Shown here: positions 11,938 to 21,818 of the stretch, piece by piece
Layout: each line of letters begins with the position of its first letter
Position numbering within the stretch: the first letter of the stretch is position 1
Assembly: GCA_949126835.1 (NCBI GenBank)
Contig: OX421497.1
Location: 30,074,742 to 30,138,741 of the forward strand
Reading direction: 5' to 3'
Length of the DNA stretch: 64,000 nt
Origin: Anisus vortex
Lineage: Eukaryota; Mollusca; Gastropoda; Planorbidae
Position numbers and translations under genes: made by a program
Notes under the pieces: generated by a model
What the model was told of the DNA's origin: nothing
The model's database searches: none
Seen by the model: only the letters and a program-made list of their open reading frames with translations

Positions 11938-12729
11938 TTAAAATACCCTAATTTTCCTTCGAGGGATAATATGGTCTTCACAAAAAATAATATAGGAGTT
12001 GACAGTATCTCTTAGTTGATCAATGTCGGGACAATTATTTATAAAGACATTCCAATCAGTCTGTTCTAGACAGCTTTGTAGTCTTCCCACCGCCTCTTCT
12101 GACCATATCTGAATATATTTAGTTTCAGGTTTTGACAACTTTAAGACTGGTTTGTAACGAGGGGTAAGGTGTATCATTGTGTGATCCGATTCTCCAAGAG
12201 GAAATAAACTGTGAGAGACATAAGCACTTGTTATATTACCGTAACACATGTCAAGTATTCTAACAAGTCTTGTAGGACAGGACACATACTGCGAGTAGGT
12301 TGGTAATGACTGACTTAGTTATAGTTGATTAAAGTCCCCTAGGACAAGACAAACAGAGTCAGGGCTTGTTGATTCCTGTTCAGTTATGATGTCTAGTAAC
12401 TGGATAATAGCGATGTCCGTGTTGGCTGTGGGTGGGATGTAAACAAGTGTTACGTATATTTGTGCGATTTCTCTCGATAGATTGTATGGCCTGAGGCTGA
12501 CGCACAATACCTCTATGTCTGGTGTGCATATTCTTGTTTTGGTTGTAATGCTGTTGATACTGCAATATTGTTTGTTTATTAATATTGCCAGTCCTCCACC
12601 TTTACTTTTGCCACCATTGATGGTTCTGTCTGACCGAAGCAGATAAAATGCTTCTAAGTTCACAGAGGTATCTGGGACAGTTTCGTGGAGCCAGGTTTCT
12701 GTTAAGCATATTAACCCTTTCAGGACCAA
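11938..12729 (-). pseudogene. L2-like endonuclease domain
   Basis: Minus-strand exonuclease-endonuclease-phosphatase fold as used by APE-type retrotransposons. It has LTETWLHE, GGGLAILIN, VYIPPTANTD, VLGDFNQL and the terminal GESDHTMIHL. It is split into two frames near 12290-12320, so it is inactive. It sits upstream of the RT in element order, as expected for a single-ORF APE/RT polyprotein. Confidence 0.82.
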
Positions 12730-13320
12730 AGGTGGTTAGGATTGAATTTTTTTTTATATATTTGTAATATATGCTTGAAATGGAGGTAGATGAACAATGG
12801 TATTAACATTTTACACAAAATTTGTTTTTGAGGGGTGTGTCCAAATGCGGTACTTTTGAGTACCACGAAAGATTTCCACAAGCTTTCACGGAACTGAAAC
12901 AGATGTTTGCAACAGCAATCCAGCTCATCTATTTTATTATTTAACGACCTTACATTGCCAAACATAATCGGTGGAAGATAACCCCTCTGTCCTCTTTTCC
13001 TGCTTTTAACACGTATTCCTCCCCTTCTGCCACGTTTCTTTAGTTTTGTTCGTGATGAGACGTGTTTGCTTGTTGTACTTGTTATCATTTATTTTCAAGA
13101 TGGCGATTAGTTCATTCAATAGTGCGGACACCACTGGTTTAAAATAGTTATGTAGGCGATTCTTCACATATAAACGTAGAGAAACATTAGTTTCAGGTAT
13201 ACATACCACTAAGATACTTCAAGAATATATAATAAATACATTCTGGTTTGAAAATGAAGTAAAAACGCTGAAAATAACGGCACATAGTAATCAGGTCGCC
13301 AGCAGTGCAGCGCCCCGGAA
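12730..13320 (-). other. 5' region of the L2-like element
   Basis: Upstream part of the element, with scraps of a basic protein (KKRGRRGGIRVKSRKRGQRG near 12960-13050) leading to the endonuclease (PPIMFGNVRSLNNKIDEL). The extreme 5' end is GC-richer (CCGGGGCGCTGCACTGCTGG on the minus strand, 13299-13318). Any Gag-like ORF1 is absent or unrecognisable. Confidence 0.6.
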
Positions 13321-13526
13321 GTTATTTACATGATGTCAGGTTTAGTAAAACATCTATTGTTATGTTATTTACATGATGTAAGGTTTAGTAAAACATCAAT
13401 GTTTATGTTAATTACATGATGTCAGGTTTAGTAAAACATCCATGGTTATGTTATTTACATGATGTCAGGTTTAGTAAATCATCCAAGGTTATGTTATTTA
13501 CATGATGTCGGGTTTAGTAAAACATC
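13321..13526. repeat. 43-bp satellite array, segment 2
   Basis: Same 43-bp unit as at 1259-1733, in the same orientation, resuming with GTTATTTACATGATG. About five copies lie between the L2-like and CR1-like elements. Confidence 0.92.
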
Positions 13527-15467
13527 TTATACATTACAGACGCTCCTTCTAAAAAGAAGATTATTGCGTCCTACGCTCATCCGTGGTCCGAGTCTAGTCT
13601 TGCATTTTTATTAATGTTTTAAATGATGTTAGGTTATTGGTTTTCCTGGTTTGTTCAGGCAACCCATTCCATGCCCGAATGCCACTCGGGAAGAAAGAGT
13701 ACTTATATGCATTTGTTCTCGCATAAGGGACAAGGAAGGTGTTTTTGTCTCTATGTTTATCTGAGCTTTGCAACAGATTGTTATTGGGTTGTATTTCTAA
13801 ATTAGAGTTTAATGCCTTATGTATTATTACTACTTTACTCTTTGCCCTTCTGTCCTCTAGTGTTTCTAGGTTTAGTGATTTGACTAATGGTGTTACTCTT
13901 GTCAATGGGGAATATTCACTAGTTATAAACCTTGCAGCTCTTTTTTGAATTTGTTCTAATTTTTTAATGTTTTCTTTAGTTGATGGGTCCCATACAGATC
14001 CTGCATATTCTAGTATAGGCCTAACTAATGTGAGATAGCATTTTAGTTTTATATTCTTATTACATTTGTAAAAATTCCTTTTTATGAATCCTAATGTTTT
14101 GTTTGATTTTTTAATTACTTCATCAATGTGAGGGTTCCAAGATAACTTATCATTTATTATTACTCCTAGATACTTAGCATTGCTAGTTTGAGTTAGTTCT
14201 TTACCATGAATGAAGTAGTTTGTTATTATTTGTTTCTTTTTCTTGGATACCCTTATTAGTTGGCATTTTTCTGGGTGAAAAGACATACTCCAGTTTGATT
14301 CCCATTTTTGTAGTTCATCTAGGTCTTTTTGTAAAAGTTCACTATCTTTTCCTGTCTTTATTATTCTATAAATTATGCAATCATCGGCAAATAATCTTAC
14401 TTTTGTGCCTGTGTTGATGCAATTAGGCAGATCATTAATGTAAATTAGAAATAGTAGGGGCCCTAGAACAGTTCCTTGTGGAACTCCTGAGTTTACTGTT
14501 ATTGGTGATGACTTAGAGCCATTTATTATCACTGTTTGTTCTCTGCCTATAAGAAAGTCCTGAATCCACTGATGTAAGGGACCAGAGATGCCAAAGTATT
14601 TAAGTTTTTTAAGAAGACTAGAATGATGAACTTTATCAAATGCTTTTGAAAAATCTAGTAATATAGCATCAATTTGGTTGTTATTATCTAATCCCTTAGA
14701 CAAGTCATCTATTAAGCCTATCAATTGAGTCTCACATGATCTATTTTTCCTGAAGCCATGTTGGTGTGGGCACAGTGCATTTAGTTTGTCTAGATGATTT
14801 ACTATACTACTATATATTATATGTTCAAGTAATTTACATGTTATGCTTGTTAGAGAAACAGGTCTATAATTTCCGGGGTCAGATTTATCTCCTTTTTTGA
14901 AAAGGGGGGTTACATTGGCTAATTTCCAATCTTTGGGCACTTTGCCCTGGTTTAGAGAGGCCTGAAAAAGTATTTTAAAGATTGGAGATATTTCATTAGT
15001 TAGTTCTTTAAGCAGTCTTGCTGGTATTTCATCTGGACCAGAAGCTTTGTTTACTTTTAAGTTGGTTAGGAGTTGTTTAATGCCTTTTTCATCTACATTT
15101 ATATTTCCTATCTCTTCTAGTTTGTTTAAATTTATGAATATTTCTTTGTCACCTGGATTTGAAAAAGATGATGCAAAGTGTGTGTTTAGGATATTAGCTT
15201 TAGTTTCATTATCATTATAAGTTTCATTGTTTTGGCCTTTTAGTGGAGCTATGCCTGTAGTGTCCATTTTTCTTGATTTAATGTAGGACCATAAGTTTTT
15301 ATTATTATCTTTAGAAATTACATTGTTTACATATTCATTCTGCAGCTGTCTGCTTAGTTTCTGAGTTAAATGTTTAATTTTTAGGTATTTTTTATGTAGT
15401 CTCATTGAATTAGTTGCCTTAAACTTTTTGAAAAGATTTTCTTTTTGTTTACACAGTTTCTTTAGTT
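13527..15467 (-). mobile_element. 5'-truncated CR1-like non-LTR retrotransposon
   Basis: A minus-strand insertion between two pieces of the 43-bp satellite. The 5' side is truncated inside coding sequence, and the 3' UTR of about 65 bp ends near 13527. The open frame reaches the truncation point. The last part before the satellite can form a hairpin (AGACGCTCCTTCT paired with part of AGAAGATTATTGCGTC is only partial). No clear target duplication was found, which is common for CR1-group elements. Confidence 0.85.
13594..15467 (-). CDS. reverse transcriptase of the CR1-like element, 5'-truncated but open
   Basis: An uninterrupted frame of over 600 residues. From the ATG at 15405 it is 603 residues, and it stays open for 20 more to the truncation. 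RT boxes: KASGPDEIPARLL, GNYRPVSLTSITCKLLE, HQHGFRKNRSCETQL, ILLDFSKAFDKVHH, SGVPQGTVLGPLLFLIYIN, and the catalytic FADD (RLFADDCIIYR). A CR1-type thumb and C-terminus follow (YLGVIINDKLSW ... LVRPILEYAGSVWDP ... IRAWNGLPEQTR). The endonuclease is missing because of the truncation. The lack of any stop over 1.8 kb points to a young insertion from an active lineage. Confidence 0.93.
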
Positions 15468-15690
15468 TTGTTGTGTTATTTACATGATGTCAGGTTTAGT
15501 AAAACATCGATTGTTATGTTATTTACATGATGTAAGGTTTAGTAAAACATCGATTGTTGTATTAATTACATGATATTATGTCAGGTTTAGTAAAACATCG
15601 ATTGTTATGTTTTTTACATGATTTCAGGTTTAAAAAAATACAGCAATTTTTATGTCATTTACATGATGTCAGGTTTAGGTTTAACACTGT
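15468..15690. repeat. 43-bp satellite array, segment 3
   Basis: Five more diverged 43-bp units. The array decays after 15650 (GATTTCAGGTTTAAAAAAAT) and ends by about 15690. Confidence 0.9.
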
Positions 15691-16789
15691 AACGACTATC
15701 CCACAGGAGATGCTGTCAATTAGGCTGTTAGATTAGACATACTTTTAATTCACTGAACACTATTATAAAAAATTTCTGTTTTTCATGTCTTTCTACTAAT
15801 ATAGTCTAGATTCATGTTGGGAAGCTATTCGAACGGTGTACTCATACAAATTCTATGAAGATGTACACGCTTCAGTATTGATCTTGCAAAGGATAGATCT
15901 GCTGTGGCAATACAGTTGACACATAATATTTGCACATACTCTTCCCAAAATACATTTTGTTAAATGAAGAAAAATGTGTTTTAAATTTTCAATACATTTG
16001 TCTAAAATTATGATACCTTCAACCTCTCCTTTTGGCTACCGCACATTAAATCATTAAAGTGTAAAAGGATCGACTAACTAGCTTTGAGTGCCATACTAGT
16101 ATGCAGCGACATAGAGTATTGAGGCCTAGGCAACTAAGCTAACAGCGAGAACTGTTAGCCTGTAGGGCTCATAGGTCTATATTTGTGTCTCTGGTGAAAA
16201 AAAAAAATAGATCATAAATGCTATAAAAATATTAGGCCCAATAGTACAACTAGAGGCTTCTTTGTATATTTAACAATATGTTCAGGTACACATACAAAGA
16301 ATACCAAAATGAAGGGCTCCTAGGGCCAATAGAGATTGTAGGAGGCTTTGGGGCATCATCTCTTAGCTTTATAGCAACAATTAAATAAATATTTGCTTAA
16401 TTGCCGATTTAATTTTAAAATTCATGGGCCCCCTAAACTCTTATGGGCCCCGGTACGGCGTACCGGCTGTACCCCCTCTCGTGGGGCCTGGGTCATCTTA
16501 TTCGTTACTGTCACCATCATTACAGATCCATTATCAAGTGGTGTTATATAAACAGTGTCATTTATAATCTCCTCATTTCTTTCCAACATTGTTAACACTT
16601 TGTTCATTGTGTAACGTTTCCGTACACTGCAAAAGATAATTAGTCATGATTGATCATATTTAATTTATGTTGTTAATCATTTAGATGCATTTTAACTGTG
16701 CACTATATTACATTGTAACAGCGTCACAATTGTTCATTTAATAAAAAATATAAAGAAATGTATGCATATTTTGAATACTATATTTGACA
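15691..16789. other. unassigned intergenic DNA
   Basis: No exon or complete element was supported. A GC-rich patch at about 16425-16500 (GGGCCCCGGTACGGCGTACC) and AGGGCTCCTAGGGCCAA near 16314 look like scraps of a DNA transposon, but no paired ends were found. Confidence 0.4.
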
Positions 16790-17210
16790 TTTGCACTTCC
16801 CCAGAGTGAATTTCTTTAAAAAAAAAACTCCGTACCCCATTCGTCTCCCTGCACTCTCCGGGGATGCAGTTATATTTCGATCTGAAGTTCAAAGGAACTT
16901 TTCTAGTCAAGTAACAATTTAATATTCATGGGATTCAGAATAGATTGAAATATCTAAAAACATATATATTTTTCCATTACTAAGAAATATTTATTTTTAC
17001 TTACTTCTTTTACCTGTTTGAAGCGTTTTAAAAAGGCGAGCTCCAAAAAAAAAACGACTGAATGGAAATGACTTTTAAGATGATAAATGACATAAAGAAA
17101 TATGTCCAGAATGGAAAAAAGCCATTATTTTAATTACACTATATAAAAAAAGGTTTTCTGCAAGCTAATAAAAATAGAAGCAAGTCATTGCACTCTGGGA
17201 GAGTGCAAAA
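16790..17210. mobile_element. MITE-like element with 19-bp inverted ends
   Basis: TTTGCACTTCCCCAGAGTG at 16790-16808 is the inverse of CACTCTGGGAGAGTGCAAA at about 17191-17209, with 17 of 19 positions matching. The 421-bp interior is AT-rich and has no ORF. No convincing target duplication is visible, so the superfamily is unknown. Confidence 0.55.
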
Positions 17211-20128
17211 GTTAAAACTGGGTTAAGTACTTACGTAATGAACTCTGGCTTGTTTAGATCATACGAGAAACATCGCAGGTGTACAATTACGTAACTTACA
17301 TTACAACCCTCCTACCCTATACATCTAAAAAACACGAACACAGACCCCACTCCTATTTCCCGAAGTATGCAAATTTTCTGACCGGTTACCTTGGGGGGGG
17401 GGGGGGTGTAAAGAGTTATTATTTACTAATGCCCAGCATTGGCAAAAGTGTGAATCAGTTTTATGCTGGGTCTTTGCTTTAGGGTACGTATCTACACGTG
17501 GTTATAAAAGAAAGGCAGTCTGGGGCTATAGTCGTAAGAAAACAGTATAAAAAAAGGCAAACATACAAGATATAGTTGTAGGATTAGTTACGCCTGCATA
17601 CTACAGTCTTGTTTACTAAAAAGGGGTAGTCTAAGTGGGTGATGATGTTTACAATAGGCCCCTTAGTAAATTAACTACTTCTACAAAAAGCATTTTTCTC
17701 AAATAATTAATACAAATAGGCAAATCCGCTATGTAAATTTGAACTTGTAATATTAAATGAACCTAAGACCTAAGATGATTCCTTGTAAAACACCACGTTT
17801 TAAAAATATTGGAGTTGATCTGGAAATATTAATAAATATTAATAATAATTTTTTTTTTCTCCTTTAAGGCCGGGGGGGGGGGAGTATATCGGGAATTGTT
17901 TTATATCTTATCCAATATGTTTTATATTTGGACCATACATAGTACTATTGACAAAACTTGATGGCTACGGAGATGGCGACCATTTTTTTAAAATGATATT
18001 TTTTGACTTAAACTAAATGCCAAACTACTTTTTTATTTTTCAATAGAATTCATTTACATTGAGCATAAATGGAGACTAACTACATTTATGCAAATTGCAA
18101 AGAGGAATTTTAGATTAGACTCAAAAGGAACTTTTTATGACATTTTTTAGTGAGGCTTATGATATGAACATATTAAAAAAAACATAAAATGTTACTAAAA
18201 TATTGATAAAAAGTAACTAACTGTTATTGTCCAAATCGCTTTATACAATTTAAAAGCCGTAATGTAATGAATATCTGATGAAATTTTAATGATAAGTGAT
18301 TAATTAATAATAAAAAAACTGTTGTAGAATTTGAGAAAAAAAAATACGTTGTGAGAAAAAAAACGGAAGGTTTTAGAAAAAAAAAATTTGGTCGAAATTT
18401 CGACAAATTTAATTTTGTATCTAATTCTTAATGGTTTGTTGTAAGTTTCTACACAAAGAAAAGATGTTAACCTTTAAATTTGATTTATAGTAATAATAGA
18501 AATAGACACTTTTTTATATAACTGTAGTGTAAATATGTTTTTACAAAAAAATTAAAAATTATGATGCATACCCATTTTAAATAACAATTGTACACTGAAA
18601 TAATGTTACTAAAATTACCGAACTAAATATTTTAGATCCAAAAATAGTTAAAGTATACAACTTAGGCAAAAATTAAAAATGTGAATTTTCTGACATTGAG
18701 ATCAATTTTATGCGAATTCCCCCTCCCTCTTAAATATTTTAAAGGTATAAAAATGAAAATTTTCTTCTAAGAACATGACCAGCTTTTGCAATGACTTAAA
18801 CACATACATTTTAGATTAAAATGGGAATTTGTGGAAACTGACAAACACTGACGTTATTGGTATTACATTTGTGGCAAAACTAAATATGATGTAAGATGGG
18901 CTTTTCTGTTTAGGAAAACTCTTTATATTTTTGGTGATTCTCAATACTTTGTTGATATATTTAAGGAAGCTGAATGTGTCTATTCTAAAAAATATTGCTC
19001 CGAATGTTCATTTCAAAACTTCAAATTGTATACGCAAAATCATTCCTTAAAGTGAAATAGAATCTTTAAAAACACAATTTGAAAACAAGTATACTTTAAC
19101 ACATTGTCATATTGTGTAATTCTAAATATGGATTTTGAAACTATTAGTTTTAAATGTTTAAAATTATTTGCTAAAATATGTTGATAAAAGCAAAATATTA
19201 TGACAGTTTAATTTCTTTGTGCGAATTTTAAAACGCTTCTGTCTTTGATAAAAAACAAGAAATGTTGCCTCAATATGTAACGGTATGTAATACTTGTGTG
19301 CATAAAGGAAAATTATTAGTACAGTTTCCTTAGAGTTCTTTTTCTTACATCGAAATTCATTCAAAATCTAAGTTAAATTATTATTTATTTTTTTATAAAG
19401 TTCTGAAGTTGTGGATATTAGTAGGTACTCAAAACTGATTTTAATTTTTCAAGCTATTGAGATTTTTTTATGTTTACTAGAAAGACAAAACTGATTATTA
19501 TTGTTACTGCTATCAATAGGATAAATTGTCTTAACCTAAACAATAGTCAATGATTTTTATTTTAAACCTTTAATTAACATATATGAAAACTTTCTCTTTA
19601 AAATAAAATACGTATAACTGTTACCTTAAAATGAGTATTATTAAATACTGTACTAACTTGCCTTATTTAATGTTTAATGCTCGCGTCTTACACTATATAA
19701 AAACTGCTTTTGTTTGTTTTACTTTCAAGTACATGATTGTCAATATTTGTCCGTAGAACTACTTATACAGTACATTTTAGCAGTTGAGATTCTTCTAGAC
19801 CATATCAGGCTGTAATAACATATATTTAAGAGAGTGGTCAATCACGGACTTCACACCACAGCGCCCAAACTAGAACTGATCTAACGATCCCAAACCCCGT
19901 ACGACGTATGACGCGTTTTAATGCAATGACGTAGTGTCTAGACAGATATGCACGTCTTATTATTAGTATGGAAAAACATTTTGGGTTAAAGATTTCTTTC
20001 GAACTTAATTAGATATTAATAGAGAACAAATATAACTACGGAAATAACACTACTTTCCTTTACGTAACAACATACACACATACATACACCTTTTGAGATT
20101 TATATATGTATATGATATGATAAAAATA
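17211..20128. other. unassigned AT-rich DNA
   Basis: No coding exon, RNA or element end was supported. Poly-G tracts occur at about 17395-17407 and 17872-17882. The rest is AT-rich with many short A and T runs and no internal repeat noticed. Confidence 0.45.
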
Positions 20129-20739
20129 TATCCAGCTATGCAAATACATATAACCGTACGCAATAAATGGTCATTTCCGTTCAGTTACTATGTTGAACAT
20201 ATGGTCTTATCGGGTTTTACCAATAATTCCCCTTGCATTTAATTGTTTTTTAACGCGGAGAAATCACCTATTTTAAAGGGAACGCACCAGTAATTTGGCT
20301 TGGAGAGTTTGAATGTTGTGAAACATGAATGGTGAAACTACTAGCGTCTATCAAATTATGTCGTTGTTTTCATTATAGATGTTTGCCTTATCCTTTTAAG
20401 TTTAAGTAAAAGTAACCTATTTAATCGATTCACGTCGTGATTGAGAATATTCTTTAATAAACGTCTTTAAACAATCTAAGCTTGTTAATTATATGATACG
20501 AATTGAAAAGAACAATTTATACATGATTTGTTTTTAATACCAGAAGCTTGACAGCAACAATTTGTATACATGTGCTTGGGTCAGGGCGAACAGGTAAATA
20601 AAAAGTACAAAAACTAAATACCGAAAGAAACTTTGTCACCACATTTTTTAATGTGATATTCTTTTTTATTTATTTCTCTCTTAACAAAACACATTGTAGT
20701 CATTCGTTTCTCCGTCATTTTGACGGGCATAACCACTAG
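20129..20739 (+). mobile_element. Helitron-like non-autonomous element, copy 1 (short form)
   Basis: Starts TATCCAGCTATGCAAATACA. Its 3' end has the hairpin CCGTCA-TTT-TGACGG (20712-20726) followed 13 nt later by ...CACTAG, matching the Helitron rule of a hairpin just before CTRR. The start, middle and end recur at 32254-36366 and 48954-50533. It lacks the 51-bp tandem repeat and GC-rich core of those copies. An (AT)n run follows the end directly. Helitron assignment is inference; no Rep/helicase is present. Confidence 0.6.
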
Positions 20740-21299
20740 CATATATATATATATATATCATATTATATATATACAAGCTAAATTGTTATCCGGGGGAAAT
20801 TAAATGGGCCTGTATAAGCTTCAGATAAAAAAAAATTAATAAACCACAATGAACGGAAAGCTATAGATCCAATTATTTTTCAAAAAGTATCATTAACTGA
20901 AACCATTACCTACCTACATCCTACATATCCCGTAGTCTGTTGGACCGTTGGGGCGCCACAGATGACATGTACACCAGCCTCCACCAAACAATTTGGGAAA
21001 GTAATTTAAAATGAATATTTGTTTGGGTTAAAACAGGCAAGTCTTTTTATTTGACTAAAAGCTAAATTGCCCGGCTTTGCCCGTGAAAAAAAAATATAGT
21101 TAGGCCTACATAGGCCGTAGCCTATACAGATACATATTTTATCAACAACACTGAATAGAAGGCTATCATAATTTTAAAATTAGAATTGTTATTTATTTAC
21201 TAAAAATAAAAAAAATATTAACGAAGTAATTTAAAACAAAGTATTGTAATCAGGATTTAAAAAAAGCATGTCATTTTATTTAATAAAAATGTAAAACTA

Positions 21300-21540
21300 T
21301 CCTTAAGGATGAGAATCGAACATACGTCTCCCGCATGTGTCTAAAATAAAATAATTAGATTTAACTTGCTGAAAACATTTTAGAAAAGCATTATCCTCAG
21401 CTTCTTTAAAATCTTTTTAAAAATAATAACGAAAATTTAAAGACAATAAAATAAAGCTGTCAGTGAGGAATCAAACCCAGATCGCCAGCATAGCAGTTGA
21501 ATAGGCTAACCACTACGCTAGAAAAACCTTATGTCAGTAA
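21300..21540 (-). repeat. tRNA-like SINE remnant(s)
   Basis: On the minus strand, CTAGCGTAGTGGTTAGCC (about 21505-21522) resembles a tRNA A box. GGTTTGATTCC, about 35 nt further on, resembles a B box, as in tRNA-derived SINEs. A second B-box-like GTTCGATTCTC lies near 21310-21320. There is no complete cloverleaf and no 3' CCA context, so a functional tRNA gene is unlikely. Confidence 0.4.
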
Positions 21541-21654
21541 CGAGGTTAACAAGTAAAATATGAGACAATAATGTCACATGTCTTCAAATTAACGAATGAG
21601 AGTCGGATAACACAAACACGGACTACTTTATATATATATATATAATGTATATAT

Positions 21655-21810
21655 GTCTGTCTTTCTGTCTGTCGATCAATATCTTTATCTACCATTCTTT
21701 CTGTATATATAAATTGATTTATCTATCTATCCATTTCTCTACCTATCTGTCTATTTCTCTGTCTATTTATTTATCTATTCATCTAACGGTCTATCTGTTT
21801 ATATTTCTGC
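21655..21810. repeat. degenerate TCTA/TCTG tetranucleotide repeat
   Basis: A pyrimidine-rich run of TCTA, TCTG and TTTA words. The hAT-like transposon is inserted at its end; the right flank resumes with similar TCTATC words near 24640. Confidence 0.75.
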
Positions 21811-21818
21811 CTATCCTT

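Larger units (their letters stand above)
1734..13320 (-). mobile_element. L2-like non-LTR retrotransposon, split by an LTR element
   Basis: The element reads on the minus strand. Its 5' end is near 13320 and its 3' end near 1734, finishing in a short (TAAGA)n-type tail. It carries an apurinic-type endonuclease and a reverse transcriptase of the L2/Rex-like part of the CR1-L2 group. GTTAT flanks both ends (1729-1733 and 13321-13325), inside the 43-bp satellite, and is the likely target duplication. Removing the LTR element at 2253-10468 leaves about 3.4 kb. The coding sequence is broken by several frameshifts, so the copy is dead. No separate ORF1 was recognised. Confidence 0.85.

Noticed and set aside
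16422..16607. 61-codon minus ORF at a GC-rich patch
   Set aside because: Overlaps repeat-like GGGCCCC sequence and matches no family I recognise.
21460..21535. functional tRNA gene
   Set aside because: A- and B-box-like words are present but no full cloverleaf; fits a SINE remnant better.
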